Below, piece by piece: positions 41,854 through 50,643 of a stretch of 64,000 nt of DNA (positions are counted from its first letter, which is position 1; every line of letters begins with the position of its first letter). This DNA comes from Pseudidiomarina terrestris (GTDB lineage Bacteria > Pseudomonadota > Gammaproteobacteria > Enterobacterales > Alteromonadaceae), in contig NZ_JAGGJF010000005.1 in the NCBI RefSeq assembly GCF_030466405.1, forward strand, positions 124,001 to 188,000. The letters are read 5' to 3'. Below the pieces are notes generated by a model. That model made no database searches, was not told the origin of the DNA, and worked only from the letters and a program-made list of their open reading frames with translations. Position numbers and translations under genes: made by a program.

Positions 41854-43140
41854 ATGAAAATAGCAGTAATTGGCAGCGGTGTTGCAGGAATGACCTGTGC
41901 CCACTTGTTAAACGAACAGCATGAGGTGCGGCTGTTTGAGAAGAATGATTATATTGGCGGACACACACGCACGGTCGATGTCGAAGTGCAGGGCAAAAGT
42001 TACGCTATCGATACCGGTTTCATTGTGTTCAATGATCGCACTTATCCGAATTTTCGCGCGCTCATGCGTAAGATTGGTGTGCAATGGCGGGACACTGAAA
42101 TGAGCTTTAGTGTTCGCGACCCAGACTCGGGTCTCGAATACAACGGCAACTCTATCAACACCTTGTTCGCGCAGCGCAAAAACCTGTTCAGTCCGGCTTT
42201 CTTCAGGTTGATAACAGGCATTTTGAAGTTCAACAAACAAGCCAAAGCTGCGCATCAGAACCTTGATCGCGAAGTCACTCAGACGCTGGGTGAATTCTTG
42301 CGTGAGCAACAGTTGCCCCAGGACGTTGCCGATTATTATCTATTGCCGATGGTGGCTGCGATCTGGTCAGCCAGTATTGATGAGGCCGCCGACTTCCCGC
42401 TCGACTTCTTTTTACGATTCTTCGAAAACCACGGCTTGTTAAACGTGGCCGATCGGCCGCAATGGGCTACGGTCTGTGGTGGCTCTTCCAGCTATATTGA
42501 ACCCTTGCTTGGTGATCTGATTCGCGCCGATCGCGTGCACCTAAACGTAAACATCAAGGCCATTCATCGTGCTATGGCGGGAAGAAACAGTGCGGTGACT
42601 CTTGAGTTCGCCGACGGCGACATGCAGGATTTTGATGAGGTCATTATTGCCAGCCATAGTGATGAGGCTTTAGCTCTGCTGGCGGAGCCAACCGCTGCCG
42701 AACAACAGGTCCTGGGCGCTATTCCATACCAGGACAACGAGGTGGTGCTACATACCGATATTCGTCTACTGCCCCGCGAGCGACGTGCCTGGGCGAGTTG
42801 GAACTATTTATTGCACAATGGAGACGATGCCAGGCAGCGGCCAAGTTCGGTGACCTACAACATGAATATACTGCAGGGTATCGATGCGCCGGAAACCTTC
42901 TGTGTGACCTTAAACAACACCGATGCTATTCAAGCCGAACGTATTCTTGGTCGTTACACGTACGCGCATCCGGTCTATAGCCTGGAATCGATGCGGGCGA
43001 GGGCTCAGCGCGACAGTATTTGTGGTCATCAACACACCCATTTCTGTGGTGCTTATTGGTACAACGGCTTTCATGAAGATGGTGTGCGCAGTGCCTTAGA
43101 TGTGGTGCGTCGACTAGGAGTGGAATGGCATGTTGAGTAG
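41854..43140 (+). CDS. FAD-dependent oxidoreductase (amine-oxidase/desaturase-like)
   Basis: 428 residues. IAVIGSGVAGMTCAHLLNEQ is the dinucleotide-binding turn; VRLFEKNDYIGGHTRTVDVE the ribose-binding Glu. The C-terminal FCGAYWYNGFHEDGVRSALD closes the FAD site. This group occurs next to DUF1365 and the CFA-like methyltransferase in ChrR regulons; a related enzyme in Rhodobacter (UfaD) introduces a second double bond into methylated fatty acids. The function is therefore inferred from context. It overlaps the next gene by eleven bases. Confidence 0.9.
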   Translation: MKIAVIGSGVAGMTCAHLLNEQHEVRLFEKNDYIGGHTRTVDVEVQGKSYAIDTGFIVFNDRTYPNFRALMRKIGVQWRDTEMSFSVRDPDSGLEYNGNSINTLFAQRKNLFSPAFFRLITGILKFNKQAKAAHQNLDREVTQTLGEFLREQQLPQDVADYYLLPMVAAIWSASIDEAADFPLDFFLRFFENHGLLNVADRPQWATVCGGSSSYIEPLLGDLIRADRVHLNVNIKAIHRAMAGRNSAVTLEFADGDMQDFDEVIIASHSDEALALLAEPTAAEQQVLGAIPYQDNEVVLHTDIRLLPRERRAWASWNYLLHNGDDARQRPSSVTYNMNILQGIDAPETFCVTLNNTDAIQAERILGRYTYAHPVYSLESMRARAQRDSICGHQHTHFCGAYWYNGFHEDGVRSALDVVRRLGVEWHVE

Positions 43141-43864
43141 CGCGATTTTGCGCGGTCGGGTCTATCACCGGCGTTTGCAACCTACGCAGCATCAGTTTGA
43201 TTACGCGACCGCGCAGTGGTGGGTAGCGTTAGATGAGCTTGAGCAACTGCAGCGACAAAGCAAATTACTCTCAACCCGAGGTTTTGCCCCTTTATGGCTG
43301 CGGCGTCAGGATTATTTACGGGGAACACAAGGGGATCTGGCGACGGCTGTGCGTGAGAAAATGGCAGCGCTGGCCGGCAAACGCCTGGAAGGGCGGGTCT
43401 TCTTGCTCGGTAACTTGCGTACTTTTGGACTTTATTTTAGCCCGATCAACTGTTACTTCCTACAACCCCCCGGGCAACAAGACTACAGTCACATGCTGGC
43501 GGAAGTGAGCAATACCCCCTGGAATGAGCGCCACTATTATTTGCTCGACCTGAACGAAGAATTAAGTCACGAGAAAGCTTTTCACGTATCGCCTTTTAAC
43601 CCGTTGGATATGCGTTATGAATGGCAAATTAAACCACCCAAAATGTGTGCTAATCACAAAAGCATGATTCATCTGGCAGCGCACAAAGGTGAACGTCATT
43701 TTACCGCAACTTTAAAATTGCAGCGTCAGGAACTGAACCGTCGGGCGATTCGAAGCGTATTGCTAAGGTACCCAATCAATACCTTAACGACCGTTGCAGC
43801 GATTTACTGGCAGGCATTACGGTTATGGTTAAAACGGACACCCGTTTACGACCACAAAAATTAA
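43130..43864 (+). CDS. DUF1365 family protein
   Basis: 244 residues. RVYHRRLQPTQHQFDYATAQ near the start, then NLRTFGLYFSPINCYFLQPP and FHVSPFNPLDMRYEWQIKPP, the family signature with conserved acidic and His residues. DUF1365 proteins nearly always sit between the FAD oxidoreductase and the CFA-like enzyme, suggesting a shared pathway step in lipid modification. No activity is proven. Its start lies inside the preceding gene. Confidence 0.93.
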   Translation: MLSSAILRGRVYHRRLQPTQHQFDYATAQWWVALDELEQLQRQSKLLSTRGFAPLWLRRQDYLRGTQGDLATAVREKMAALAGKRLEGRVFLLGNLRTFGLYFSPINCYFLQPPGQQDYSHMLAEVSNTPWNERHYYLLDLNEELSHEKAFHVSPFNPLDMRYEWQIKPPKMCANHKSMIHLAAHKGERHFTATLKLQRQELNRRAIRSVLLRYPINTLTTVAAIYWQALRLWLKRTPVYDHKN

Positions 43865-43889
43865 TCAGACCAAAGGGTTTAAGGATCCG

Positions 43890-45125
43890 ATGAATACAGA
43901 GACCGCGTTAGTAACAATGAATCAGGGAACGACGACGGATAAATGGGCACGCCGTGCCGTGCTTCGTCTGTTAAGTGAGTTACAGGATGGCTATGTGACC
44001 CTGCGTGAACAGGGCGTCATTCTGGGCCAGTTCGGTTCGAAAGAGAGTGACCTCAAGGCCGAGATTAATGTTTTGCGCCCCAGTTTTTATCGGCGGCTGT
44101 TGCTTGGCGGCAGTATCGCTTCAGGCGAAACTTTTATCGATAAGTCCTGGGAAACACCTGATCTGACCACCGTTATTCAACTTTTTGCCCGCAACCTGCC
44201 GGCACTAGATGCTTTTGAAGCGAAATTCAGCTGGTTGCTGTTGCCCTGGCAGAAATTTCAGCACTGGCGGCGTCGCAATCATAAACAGCAAGCGAAAGAA
44301 AACATATCCGCCCACTATGATCTCGGCAATGATCTCTATCAGAGCTTTCTTGATCCAGCCATGCAGTATTCCAGCGCAGTCTACCCGAATCCCGAGAATA
44401 CTCTGGCGGAAGCACAGTTACACAAGTTAAAGCGTCTGTGCGACAGTCTGGATCTGCAACCGAATGACCATTTGTTAGAGATCGGTACCGGCTGGGGTGG
44501 TTTAGCCGTGTACGCGGCAAAACACTACGGCTGTAAAGTGACCACTACGACCATCTCGAACGAGCAGTATGAGTACGCAAAGAAAAAGGTTCAGGAGGAA
44601 GGTCTGGCGGAGCAAATCACTGTTCTTAAAAATGACTATCGTGACCTGCAAGGGCAATACGATAAGTTGATCTCGGTGGAAATGATTGAAGCCGTGGGCC
44701 GCCACTATATGGCGACTTATTTTCAAACCTGCAGCCGGTTGCTTAAGCCCGATGGCAAAATGGCACTGCAGGCGATAACCATTGCCGACCAACGCATGCG
44801 AAGCTATGCCAATTCGGTCGACTTTATTCAGCAACATATCTTTCCGGGCGGTTTCTTACCGTCGTTGACGATGATTACTGAAATGTTCACCAAGCACACC
44901 GACATGGTGGTGCGTAAGTTGGATGATATTGGCTTTGACTATGCGCAAACGTTGCATGACTGGCGTCAGCGTTTTAATGCCGCGCATCCGCAACTGCAAG
45001 ACCAAGGTTATGACGCGCGCTTTGGTCGGTTATGGAATTTTTACCTCTGCTACTGCGAAGGTGGCTTCCTTGAACGGAGCGTCTCGGCAGTGCAACTGGT
45101 AGCGAGTAAACCTGCATGTCGCTGA
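43890..45125 (+). CDS. Cyclopropane-fatty-acid-synthase-like SAM methyltransferase
   Basis: 411 residues. The SAM-binding segment LLEIGTGWGGLAVYAAKHYG, the membrane-facing helix MQYSSAVYPNPENTLAEAQL, and the active-site region YLCYCEGGFLERSVSAVQLV with the conserved Cys-Glu-Gly-Gly. It adds a methylene or methyl group to double bonds of phospholipid acyl chains. In ChrR regulons, members of this group make methylated precursors of furan fatty acids rather than plain cyclopropanes; which applies cannot be told here. AAGGA precedes the ATG. The stop overlaps DUF2878. Confidence 0.92.
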   Translation: MNTETALVTMNQGTTTDKWARRAVLRLLSELQDGYVTLREQGVILGQFGSKESDLKAEINVLRPSFYRRLLLGGSIASGETFIDKSWETPDLTTVIQLFARNLPALDAFEAKFSWLLLPWQKFQHWRRRNHKQQAKENISAHYDLGNDLYQSFLDPAMQYSSAVYPNPENTLAEAQLHKLKRLCDSLDLQPNDHLLEIGTGWGGLAVYAAKHYGCKVTTTTISNEQYEYAKKKVQEEGLAEQITVLKNDYRDLQGQYDKLISVEMIEAVGRHYMATYFQTCSRLLKPDGKMALQAITIADQRMRSYANSVDFIQQHIFPGGFLPSLTMITEMFTKHTDMVVRKLDDIGFDYAQTLHDWRQRFNAAHPQLQDQGYDARFGRLWNFYLCYCEGGFLERSVSAVQLVASKPACR

Positions 45126-45670
45126 AGCTCAAACAGTGGCTGGCAAAAGATAACCTGCGCCGCATAGCCGGACTGCTCTGGTTTGATTTGGTCTGGTTCA
45201 GCACTGTTGCCGGTCGTGAACCCTGGTTGCCGATAGCTTTGCCGATTGTAGCTGTACAAATTTACTTGAGCAGTACGCGCGAAGGATTTAGCTGGGTGCT
45301 ATTTTTGCAGTTGCTGGTGCTGGGGTTAGCCCTTGAAAGCACGGTAGTGGCTTTGGGCATACTTGATTTTACCGGCGGCTGGTTACCGCTATGGTTGATC
45401 GCTTTGTGGTTTGGCTTCGCCGCTATGGTGACCACAAGTCTTGACTGGTTGTCGGGTCGCTATGTGCTAGCAGCATTGCTTGGCTTGGCTTCAGGGCCTT
45501 TGACTTACGCCATCGGCAGCCGCCTGGGCGCAGCAGAGCTATTGGTTGATGAGTATCTGATGTGGATTGCCTACGGAATACTATGGGCACTGTATATGGT
45601 TATATTTGCCTATCTGATGAAGCGTAATGCAGCGACCTACGCGACAACAAGGGAGACAGCGCATGGCTAA
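45116..45670 (+). CDS. DUF2878 membrane protein
   Basis: 184 residues with about five membrane helices (e.g. EPWLPIALPIVAVQIYLSST, FSWVLFLQLLVLGLALESTV, and YLMWIAYGILWALYMVIFAY). It matches the DUF2878 layout, an uncharacterised inner-membrane family found next to CFA-like genes. It overlaps its neighbours by ten and eight bases, indicating tight coupling. A role in presenting or moving the modified lipid is possible but not shown. Confidence 0.88.
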   Translation: MSLKLKQWLAKDNLRRIAGLLWFDLVWFSTVAGREPWLPIALPIVAVQIYLSSTREGFSWVLFLQLLVLGLALESTVVALGILDFTGGWLPLWLIALWFGFAAMVTTSLDWLSGRYVLAALLGLASGPLTYAIGSRLGAAELLVDEYLMWIAYGILWALYMVIFAYLMKRNAATYATTRETAHG

Positions 45671-46184
45671 CGTACTGATTACGATCACATTACTTACGGG
45701 GTTGCTGGCAAGTGGCGCCGCCTCCGCACAATGTTCGCCCGCTGCGGCAAGTTCACTGCAGACGGTGGGCAGTACACGTTTAAGTGTCTGGTTTTGGGAC
45801 GTCTATGACGCCGAGCTGCTGACCGATAGTGGCAATTATAAAGACTACGACCGGCGGGCTTTACGACTCAGTTATTTGCGAGAAATCGAAGCCGCAGACC
45901 TGGTCGACACGACCAAAGAAGAATGGCAGCGGTTGGGCATCGAAATAACACCGACACATCAGCAGTGGTTGGCTAAGCTCAACCGTATATGGCCGGACGT
46001 CCAAGCAGGTGATTGCCTTATGCTGGTTGAGAATGCGCAAGGGCAGAGTCAATTTTTCAACACGGATAAGGAACTTGGCACCATCGAGTCGAGTGAATTT
46101 ACCGATGACTTTTTAGCGATTTGGCTAAGTCCTGATTCAAGGTTCAAAGAAGAGCGCAACGAACTAATAGGAGCAGACCAATGA
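45663..46184 (+). CDS. Exported chalcone-isomerase-like domain protein
   Basis: 173 residues from the ATG at 45663. A signal peptide (MANVLITITLLTGLLASGAA..) is followed by a chalcone-isomerase-like fold: VGSTRLSVWFWDVYDAELLT, then WLAKLNRIWPDVQAGDCLML and EFTDDFLAIWLSPDSRFKEE. Such bacterial proteins bind fatty acids rather than act on flavonoids. The overlap with the DUF3833 start (ATGA) and DUF2878 places it in the operon; it may bind oxidised or methylated fatty acids in the periplasm. Confidence 0.88.
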   Translation: MANVLITITLLTGLLASGAASAQCSPAAASSLQTVGSTRLSVWFWDVYDAELLTDSGNYKDYDRRALRLSYLREIEAADLVDTTKEEWQRLGIEITPTHQQWLAKLNRIWPDVQAGDCLMLVENAQGQSQFFNTDKELGTIESSEFTDDFLAIWLSPDSRFKEERNELIGADQ

Positions 46185-46708
46185 AAAAACTATCCGCAAC
46201 AGCAATGATACTGGTGATGTTCGCCATGATCGGGTGCTCCACGTCATTAGACACCTACCGTGATAAAGAACCTCACCTGAAATTAGAGGAGTTTTTTAAC
46301 GGTGAACTGGTCGCCTACGGCATGGTTCAGGATTACAGTGGTGAGGTCATTCAACGTTTTCGTGTCGATCTGGTGGGCAGCTGGGAGGGCAATGAAGGCG
46401 TACTTGATGAAACCTTCTATTACGCCGATGGCCGTGAGCAAAAACGTATCTGGTATATTACTAAAACCGCGCCGGACCAGTATGAAGGCCGCGCCAGTGA
46501 TGTCGAGGGTGTGGCAAAAGGTAAAGTGGCAGGTAATGTTCTCAACTGGAGCTACGTTCTGAACATTGAGCTCGATGGCGAACCTTTCTCGGTGAAACTG
46601 GATGATTGGCTTTATCTGGTTGACGAAGACAATATGATCAACCGTACGCACATGTACAAGTACGGGATAAATGTCGGCGAGATCACACTCTACATCGGCA
46701 AAAAGTAA
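46181..46708 (+). CDS. DUF3833 lipoprotein
   Basis: 175 residues. A lipoprotein signal peptide ends in the lipobox MIGC (mature start Cys near 19). FFNGELVAYGMVQDYSGEVI and TFYYADGREQKRIWYITKTA followed by the beta-rich C-terminus WSYVLNIELDGEPFSVKLDD are the DUF3833 pattern, a lipocalin-like barrel. It is the last gene of the photo-oxidative operon; a strong terminator follows. The lipocalin-like shape fits lipid binding, but this is unproven. Confidence 0.9.
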   Translation: MKKLSATAMILVMFAMIGCSTSLDTYRDKEPHLKLEEFFNGELVAYGMVQDYSGEVIQRFRVDLVGSWEGNEGVLDETFYYADGREQKRIWYITKTAPDQYEGRASDVEGVAKGKVAGNVLNWSYVLNIELDGEPFSVKLDDWLYLVDEDNMINRTHMYKYGINVGEITLYIGKK

Positions 46709-46731
46709 TGTTTTGTTGATGATCTGGCAAT

Positions 46732-46761
46732 AAAAAAGCAGCTCCTTTGAGCTGCTTTTTT
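46732..46761. terminator. Bidirectional terminator
   Basis: AAAAAAGCAGCTC, loop CTTT, GAGCTGCTTTTTT. It ends the photo-oxidative operon and the convergent Ala/Lys-rich gene. Confidence 0.92.
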
Positions 46762-46777
46762 CGTTTATACCAACGTC

Positions 46778-47167
46778 TTAGAAACCGCGTGGTAACCGTG
46801 ATAACGAACTACCTTGTTCCAGTTTTTCGCGCCACAGTTCGCGAGCTGTTAAGCCACCAGAACTTGCCGACTTCTTCGCTGTAGATTTATTCTCCGCAAG
46901 GCGTTTTGATGCAGGTTTTTTTGCAACTTTCGCAGTGGGTTGTTTCTCAGCTTTCGCCGCAGGTTTCGATTTGGCTTTTGCCGCCGCAGGCTTACTACCA
47001 CCAACTAACGTCTTAGCTTCCTCTGCGAGTTGTGCCAGACGCATATTTTTGCCACCATCAACACTGTACCAACCGCTACTTGCTTCGATAGTTGGTTTTT
47101 TACCGTGAGCCTTTTCATAAGCTGCAGTAAAATCAGCGAGGACCTGGTCTTTATCAAGTTTGCTCAT
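46778..47167 (-). CDS. Ala/Lys-rich protein with a histone-H1-like middle
   Basis: 129 residues. The first ~45 residues form a compact domain (VLADFTAAYEKAHGKKPTIE, SGWYSVDGGKNMRLAQLAEE); the middle (about 52-105) is a low-complexity Lys/Ala/Pro stretch similar to H1 tails (KPAAAKAKSKPAAKAEKQPT); the end has LTARELWREKLEQG. It probably binds DNA or RNA. AAAGGAT lies upstream. The N-terminal domain recurs in Alteromonadales, but I know no function. Confidence 0.7.
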   Translation of the reverse strand: MSKLDKDQVLADFTAAYEKAHGKKPTIEASSGWYSVDGGKNMRLAQLAEEAKTLVGGSKPAAAKAKSKPAAKAEKQPTAKVAKKPASKRLAENKSTAKKSASSGGLTARELWREKLEQGSSLSRLPRGF

Positions 47168-47272
47168 GGATAAATCCTTTGCATATTGAGTAAAAGTTCT
47201 CCATTTTTATACCGCTTTTTGCGCACTATGTCTATTATTGAGCGCAAAATGTTAAAACAAGAGGTAAAACGC

Positions 47273-48031
47273 GTGGAACGTGAACAATTAGAAGCCTATT
47301 TACGGGACTTTTTAGCAGTCGATACTATTAAGGACTACTGTCCGAATGGGCTGCAAATTGAAGGCCGGCCTCATATTCAGTCGATTGTCACCGGCGTGAC
47401 GGCTTGTCAGGAGTTACTGGAACGCGCCCTGGTTACCGACGCTGATGCAATTCTGGTGCATCACGGCTACTTCTGGAAGGGCGAGCCGCAGCCGATCAAG
47501 GGGATGAAGAAGCGCCGTGTGCAAACCCTGTTACGTAACGATATCAATTTGTTTGCCTATCACTTACCGCTCGACGTACATCTCCGCATTGGCAATAACG
47601 CACAACTGGCCCGCCTCATGGACTGGCCTGAGCCATCGGTCTTAGCTTCGGCCGAACCCGAGGGCGTGGTGATGTACACTGAGTTGTCGCATACAGAAAC
47701 TGCCGAACAAGTGGCGCTGCAGCTGGAAACTAAACTCGGTCGTTCACTTGTTTGTTCGGTACACGAATCGCAACATCCTGTGCGTAAAATTGCCTGGTGC
47801 ACGGGCGGAGGCCAGGGGTTTATCGATCTCGCTGCGGCGGCGGGTTGTGATTTATTTATTACCGGGGAAGTGTCCGAACCCACAGTGCATAGTGCACGCG
47901 AGCAGGGCATCGCATTTTTTGCTGCTGGCCATCATGCCACAGAGCGCTATGGCATCCAGGCACTGGGCGAGCATTTGTCTGAAAAATTTGGCCTGACCCA
48001 TCAGTTTATTGATATCGACAGCCCGGCATGA
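47273..48031 (+). CDS. Nif3-like dinuclear metal-centre protein (YbgI type)
   Basis: 252 residues from a GTG at 47273, chosen because AAGAGG lies eight to thirteen bases upstream and the family begins at this point; ATG at 47249 is the alternative. DYCPNGLQIEGRPHIQSIVT, DAILVHHGYFWKGEPQPIKG (metal-binding His pair), INLFAYHLPLDVHLRIGNNA, and ITGEVSEPTVHSAREQGIAF with FFAAGHHATERYGIQALGEH hold the conserved His, Asp and Glu ligands. The family binds two metals and is suspected to be a GTP cyclohydrolase I-like or hydrolase enzyme; its role is open. It overlaps cmoM by four bases. Confidence 0.92.
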   Translation: MEREQLEAYLRDFLAVDTIKDYCPNGLQIEGRPHIQSIVTGVTACQELLERALVTDADAILVHHGYFWKGEPQPIKGMKKRRVQTLLRNDINLFAYHLPLDVHLRIGNNAQLARLMDWPEPSVLASAEPEGVVMYTELSHTETAEQVALQLETKLGRSLVCSVHESQHPVRKIAWCTGGGQGFIDLAAAAGCDLFITGEVSEPTVHSAREQGIAFFAAGHHATERYGIQALGEHLSEKFGLTHQFIDIDSPA

Positions 48032-48798
48032 GAAACGACCAGAGCTTTGCCGGACTTACGGATAAATTTGCAAAAAATATTTATGCGACCGCTAAAGGAA
48101 AGATTCGTCTGGCGGTACTGGAGCGGGACTTAGAGCCCTTGTATACCGGTGCACGTCCGCTTTCGGTACTCGATGTTGGCGCCGGTATTGGTCAGTTTTC
48201 GCAGAACTTCGCACGGCATGGGCATAATGTGGTGCATACTGACATTGCTGATGAGATGGTTGCAGCAGCGCGCGAGCAGCATCAGGCTGCCGGGCTAAGC
48301 TCGTATTACTCCTATTTCACGGCTCCGCTGCAGGAACTACCTGATCGAATTGGCAGGCAACAGTTTGACGTGGTGTTATGCCATGCTGTTTTAGAATGGC
48401 TGGCAGATCCAGCCAGTGCCTTGCAGGTTTTGCAGCAATTTTTAAAGGCCGATGGCGCACTGTCTCTGATGTTTTATAACCGTAACGCCAAGCTTATGGC
48501 GAACATGGTGTTTGGCAACTTTGACTATGTTGAAGCTGATTTGCAGGTCAAAAAGCGCGTGCGGATGAGCCCGCAGCAGCCCATTGCTCCGCAGCAACTG
48601 GAGGACTGGCTGGCGCAGCATAAGCTGACGGTCATGCAGCGCACAGGAGTTCGTTGTTTTCACGACTATTTACGCGAGCCGTTGAATGCTGAACGGTTTG
48701 AGCAACTGTTGCGGCTTGAACTGAAGTACAGTCAGACCGAACCATTTTCAGAACTGGGGCGTTATCAGCACTGGCAAATCCGTCATGCCGCGCAGTAA
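48028..48798 (+). CDS. cmoM: tRNA 5-carboxymethoxyuridine methyltransferase CmoM
   Basis: 256 residues. The N-terminus DKFAKNIYATAKGKIRLAVL matches CmoM (former SmtA), and the SAM site is SVLDVGAGIGQFSQNFARHG with acidic DIADEM after it. HAVLEWLADPASALQVL and GALSLMFYNRNAKLMANMVF follow the CmoM order. It methylates cmo5U34 of several tRNAs to mcmo5U. The start overlaps the Nif3-like stop (ATGA), and its end overlaps the next gene by 14 bases. Confidence 0.9.
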   Translation: MRNDQSFAGLTDKFAKNIYATAKGKIRLAVLERDLEPLYTGARPLSVLDVGAGIGQFSQNFARHGHNVVHTDIADEMVAAAREQHQAAGLSSYYSYFTAPLQELPDRIGRQQFDVVLCHAVLEWLADPASALQVLQQFLKADGALSLMFYNRNAKLMANMVFGNFDYVEADLQVKKRVRMSPQQPIAPQQLEDWLAQHKLTVMQRTGVRCFHDYLREPLNAERFEQLLRLELKYSQTEPFSELGRYQHWQIRHAAQ

Positions 48799-49708
48799 AG
48801 CCTACGCAATTTACTATAAATCAAGCTTGTCGCACGCGCGCCGCTATGCCGATGCCTATCAACAGCAGCTTGTGCACCAATACGGTCTGGCTCAGGTTGA
48901 ATTACTTGCCAGTAGCCCAGACCGCAGCAAAGATATCGCACTCCTGCAAGACTGGCTAAGCCGCAACGCTGACGCCGAGCATCGCGAGTGTCTTGTGATT
49001 GGCGGTGATGGTAGTGTCAATATTGTTGCCCAGTGCGCAGCGACGATGGAGTTTGAAATAAGTGTCATCCCCTGTGGTACCGGCAATGACTTTGCCGCAG
49101 GACTGGGCATTGGCGACTGGCGCTGGCGATTGCAAAGCGAGGGCGAACTCAGCCGCCGTGATCTCGGGAAAGCGGGAGACTGTTACTTTGTTAATCACGC
49201 AGGCTGTGGCATCAGCGTCGCTCTGCAACAGTTACAGAGCCCGCGTGCTAAGCAAGTATTCGGGCGTTACAGCTATCTTTTAGCGCTATTTCGTTATCTT
49301 TTCACGCGCCCCTCCCGGCGTTGTAAGATTGCACGTAATGGCACAGACCGTAAAGCGGGCTTTGACGAATTCCAGGTGGCGGCGATAAGTCGGAGGATTG
49401 GTGGCGGCATCGTGGTCTACGCCCAAGCAGATACGCAACGACAGCAAATTGGTTTTCTAAGGTTGCCGCAACGCGCTCGTTGGCGTCAGCTTAATGCATT
49501 GTACTGGATCTTACGCCAGCAACCTGAGCGCAGCGCCAGTATCGATTTCACTGAGGCGACGCAGGGCAGCCTTGGTGATCAACACGCGACGATTGAGCTG
49601 GATGGTGACACCACCAGCTTGCAGGGTCCGGTGAACATTGAAATCATCGTCGGCGGCTTAGCCGTGCGCCGACCTATTCATCATAAGAACAAAGGAGTTT
49701 CACTATGA
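48785..49708 (+). CDS. Diacylglycerol-kinase-like (DagK/YegS family) lipid kinase
   Basis: 307 residues. LVIGGDGSVNIVAQCAATME carries the catalytic GGDGS motif, and IPCGTGNDFAAGLGIGD the second conserved loop. The C-terminal half is beta-rich as in the family. It probably phosphorylates a lipid alcohol or sphingoid-like substrate; the exact substrate is unknown. It lies in an operon between cmoM and a dehydrogenase. Confidence 0.88.
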   Translation: MPRSKAYAIYYKSSLSHARRYADAYQQQLVHQYGLAQVELLASSPDRSKDIALLQDWLSRNADAEHRECLVIGGDGSVNIVAQCAATMEFEISVIPCGTGNDFAAGLGIGDWRWRLQSEGELSRRDLGKAGDCYFVNHAGCGISVALQQLQSPRAKQVFGRYSYLLALFRYLFTRPSRRCKIARNGTDRKAGFDEFQVAAISRRIGGGIVVYAQADTQRQQIGFLRLPQRARWRQLNALYWILRQQPERSASIDFTEATQGSLGDQHATIELDGDTTSLQGPVNIEIIVGGLAVRRPIHHKNKGVSL

Positions 49709-50568
49709 AATGTGCCTTTATTGGGCTGGGCGTTATGGGCTACCCCATGGCAGGCCATCTGCAACAAAAAGGGTTTGCTACAACGGTGTACAACCGCACC
49801 AGCGCAAAAGCCAGCAAGTGGGTTGAGGAATTCGGCGGGAAAAGTGCTGATACTCCTCGGGAAGCCGTGCTTGACGCGGATATTGTAATGGTATGTGTTG
49901 GCAATGATGAGGATGTAAGAAGCGTTTTTTACGGTGACCATGGCTTGCTTGCCAGCATTAGTGAAAATACTATCGTCATCGACCATACCACGGCATCAGC
50001 CGAACTTGCTCAGGAGCTGGCCGATGAAGTTCATCAGCGCGTCGCCTTGTTTCTCGATGCTCCCGTTTCGGGCGGCGAACAGGGCGCAATCAATGGCGTG
50101 CTGACGGCCATGATTGGCGGTGATAAGGAAGCCTTCGATGAGGTTCAGCCGGTGTTGGAGTGTTATTGTAAAACGCGCGAATACATGGGCCCGGCTGGGC
50201 ATGGACAGTTGGCCAAGATGGTGAACCAGATCTGTATTGCGGGCGTTGTTCAGGGGCTTGCTGAAGGCCTGCAACTGGCTCGCAAAGTTGGCCTGGACGC
50301 GGATACTTTGATTCGCGCGATCAGTCAGGGAGCGGCAGGTTCATGGCAAATGCAAAACCGTTACAAGACGATGTGGGAAGGCCATTATGAGCATGGTTTT
50401 GCGGTGGACTGGATGCGTAAGGATCTGAAGATTGCGTTACAAGAGGCCGACCGGAACGGTCTGAGCATGCCACTGACAGCATTGGTGGATCAGTTTTATG
50501 CTGAAGTTCAGCAGCTGGGAGGCAGCCGTTGGGATACGTCCAGTTTGTTGGCGCGGCTTGAGAAGTAA
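49705..50568 (+). CDS. Beta-hydroxyacid dehydrogenase (3-hydroxyisobutyrate dehydrogenase family)
   Basis: 287 residues. Rossmann motif GLGVMGYPMAGHLQQKGFAT; substrate loop LDAPVSGGEQGAINGVLTAM; catalytic Lys in GHGQLAKMVNQICIAGVVQG. NADPH is suggested by the NRTSAKAS after the second strand. The family covers tartronate semialdehyde, hydroxyisobutyrate and glyoxylate/succinic semialdehyde reductases; the substrate cannot be fixed. It is the last gene of the Nif3-cmoM-kinase operon. Confidence 0.92.
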   Translation: MKCAFIGLGVMGYPMAGHLQQKGFATTVYNRTSAKASKWVEEFGGKSADTPREAVLDADIVMVCVGNDEDVRSVFYGDHGLLASISENTIVIDHTTASAELAQELADEVHQRVALFLDAPVSGGEQGAINGVLTAMIGGDKEAFDEVQPVLECYCKTREYMGPAGHGQLAKMVNQICIAGVVQGLAEGLQLARKVGLDADTLIRAISQGAAGSWQMQNRYKTMWEGHYEHGFAVDWMRKDLKIALQEADRNGLSMPLTALVDQFYAEVQQLGGSRWDTSSLLARLEK

Positions 50569-50583
50569 GGCGGCCAAGGTAAT

Positions 50584-50613
50584 AAAAAACCCCGCATTAG
50601 CGGGGTTTTTTTT
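50584..50613 (+). terminator. Terminator between convergent dehydrogenase and DUF1329 genes
   Basis: AAAAAACCCCGC, loop ATTA, GCGGGGTTTTTTTT; works in both directions. Confidence 0.93.
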
Positions 50614-50643
50614 GTGTTTTGCTTAAGGCCTGAACGACAAGGC

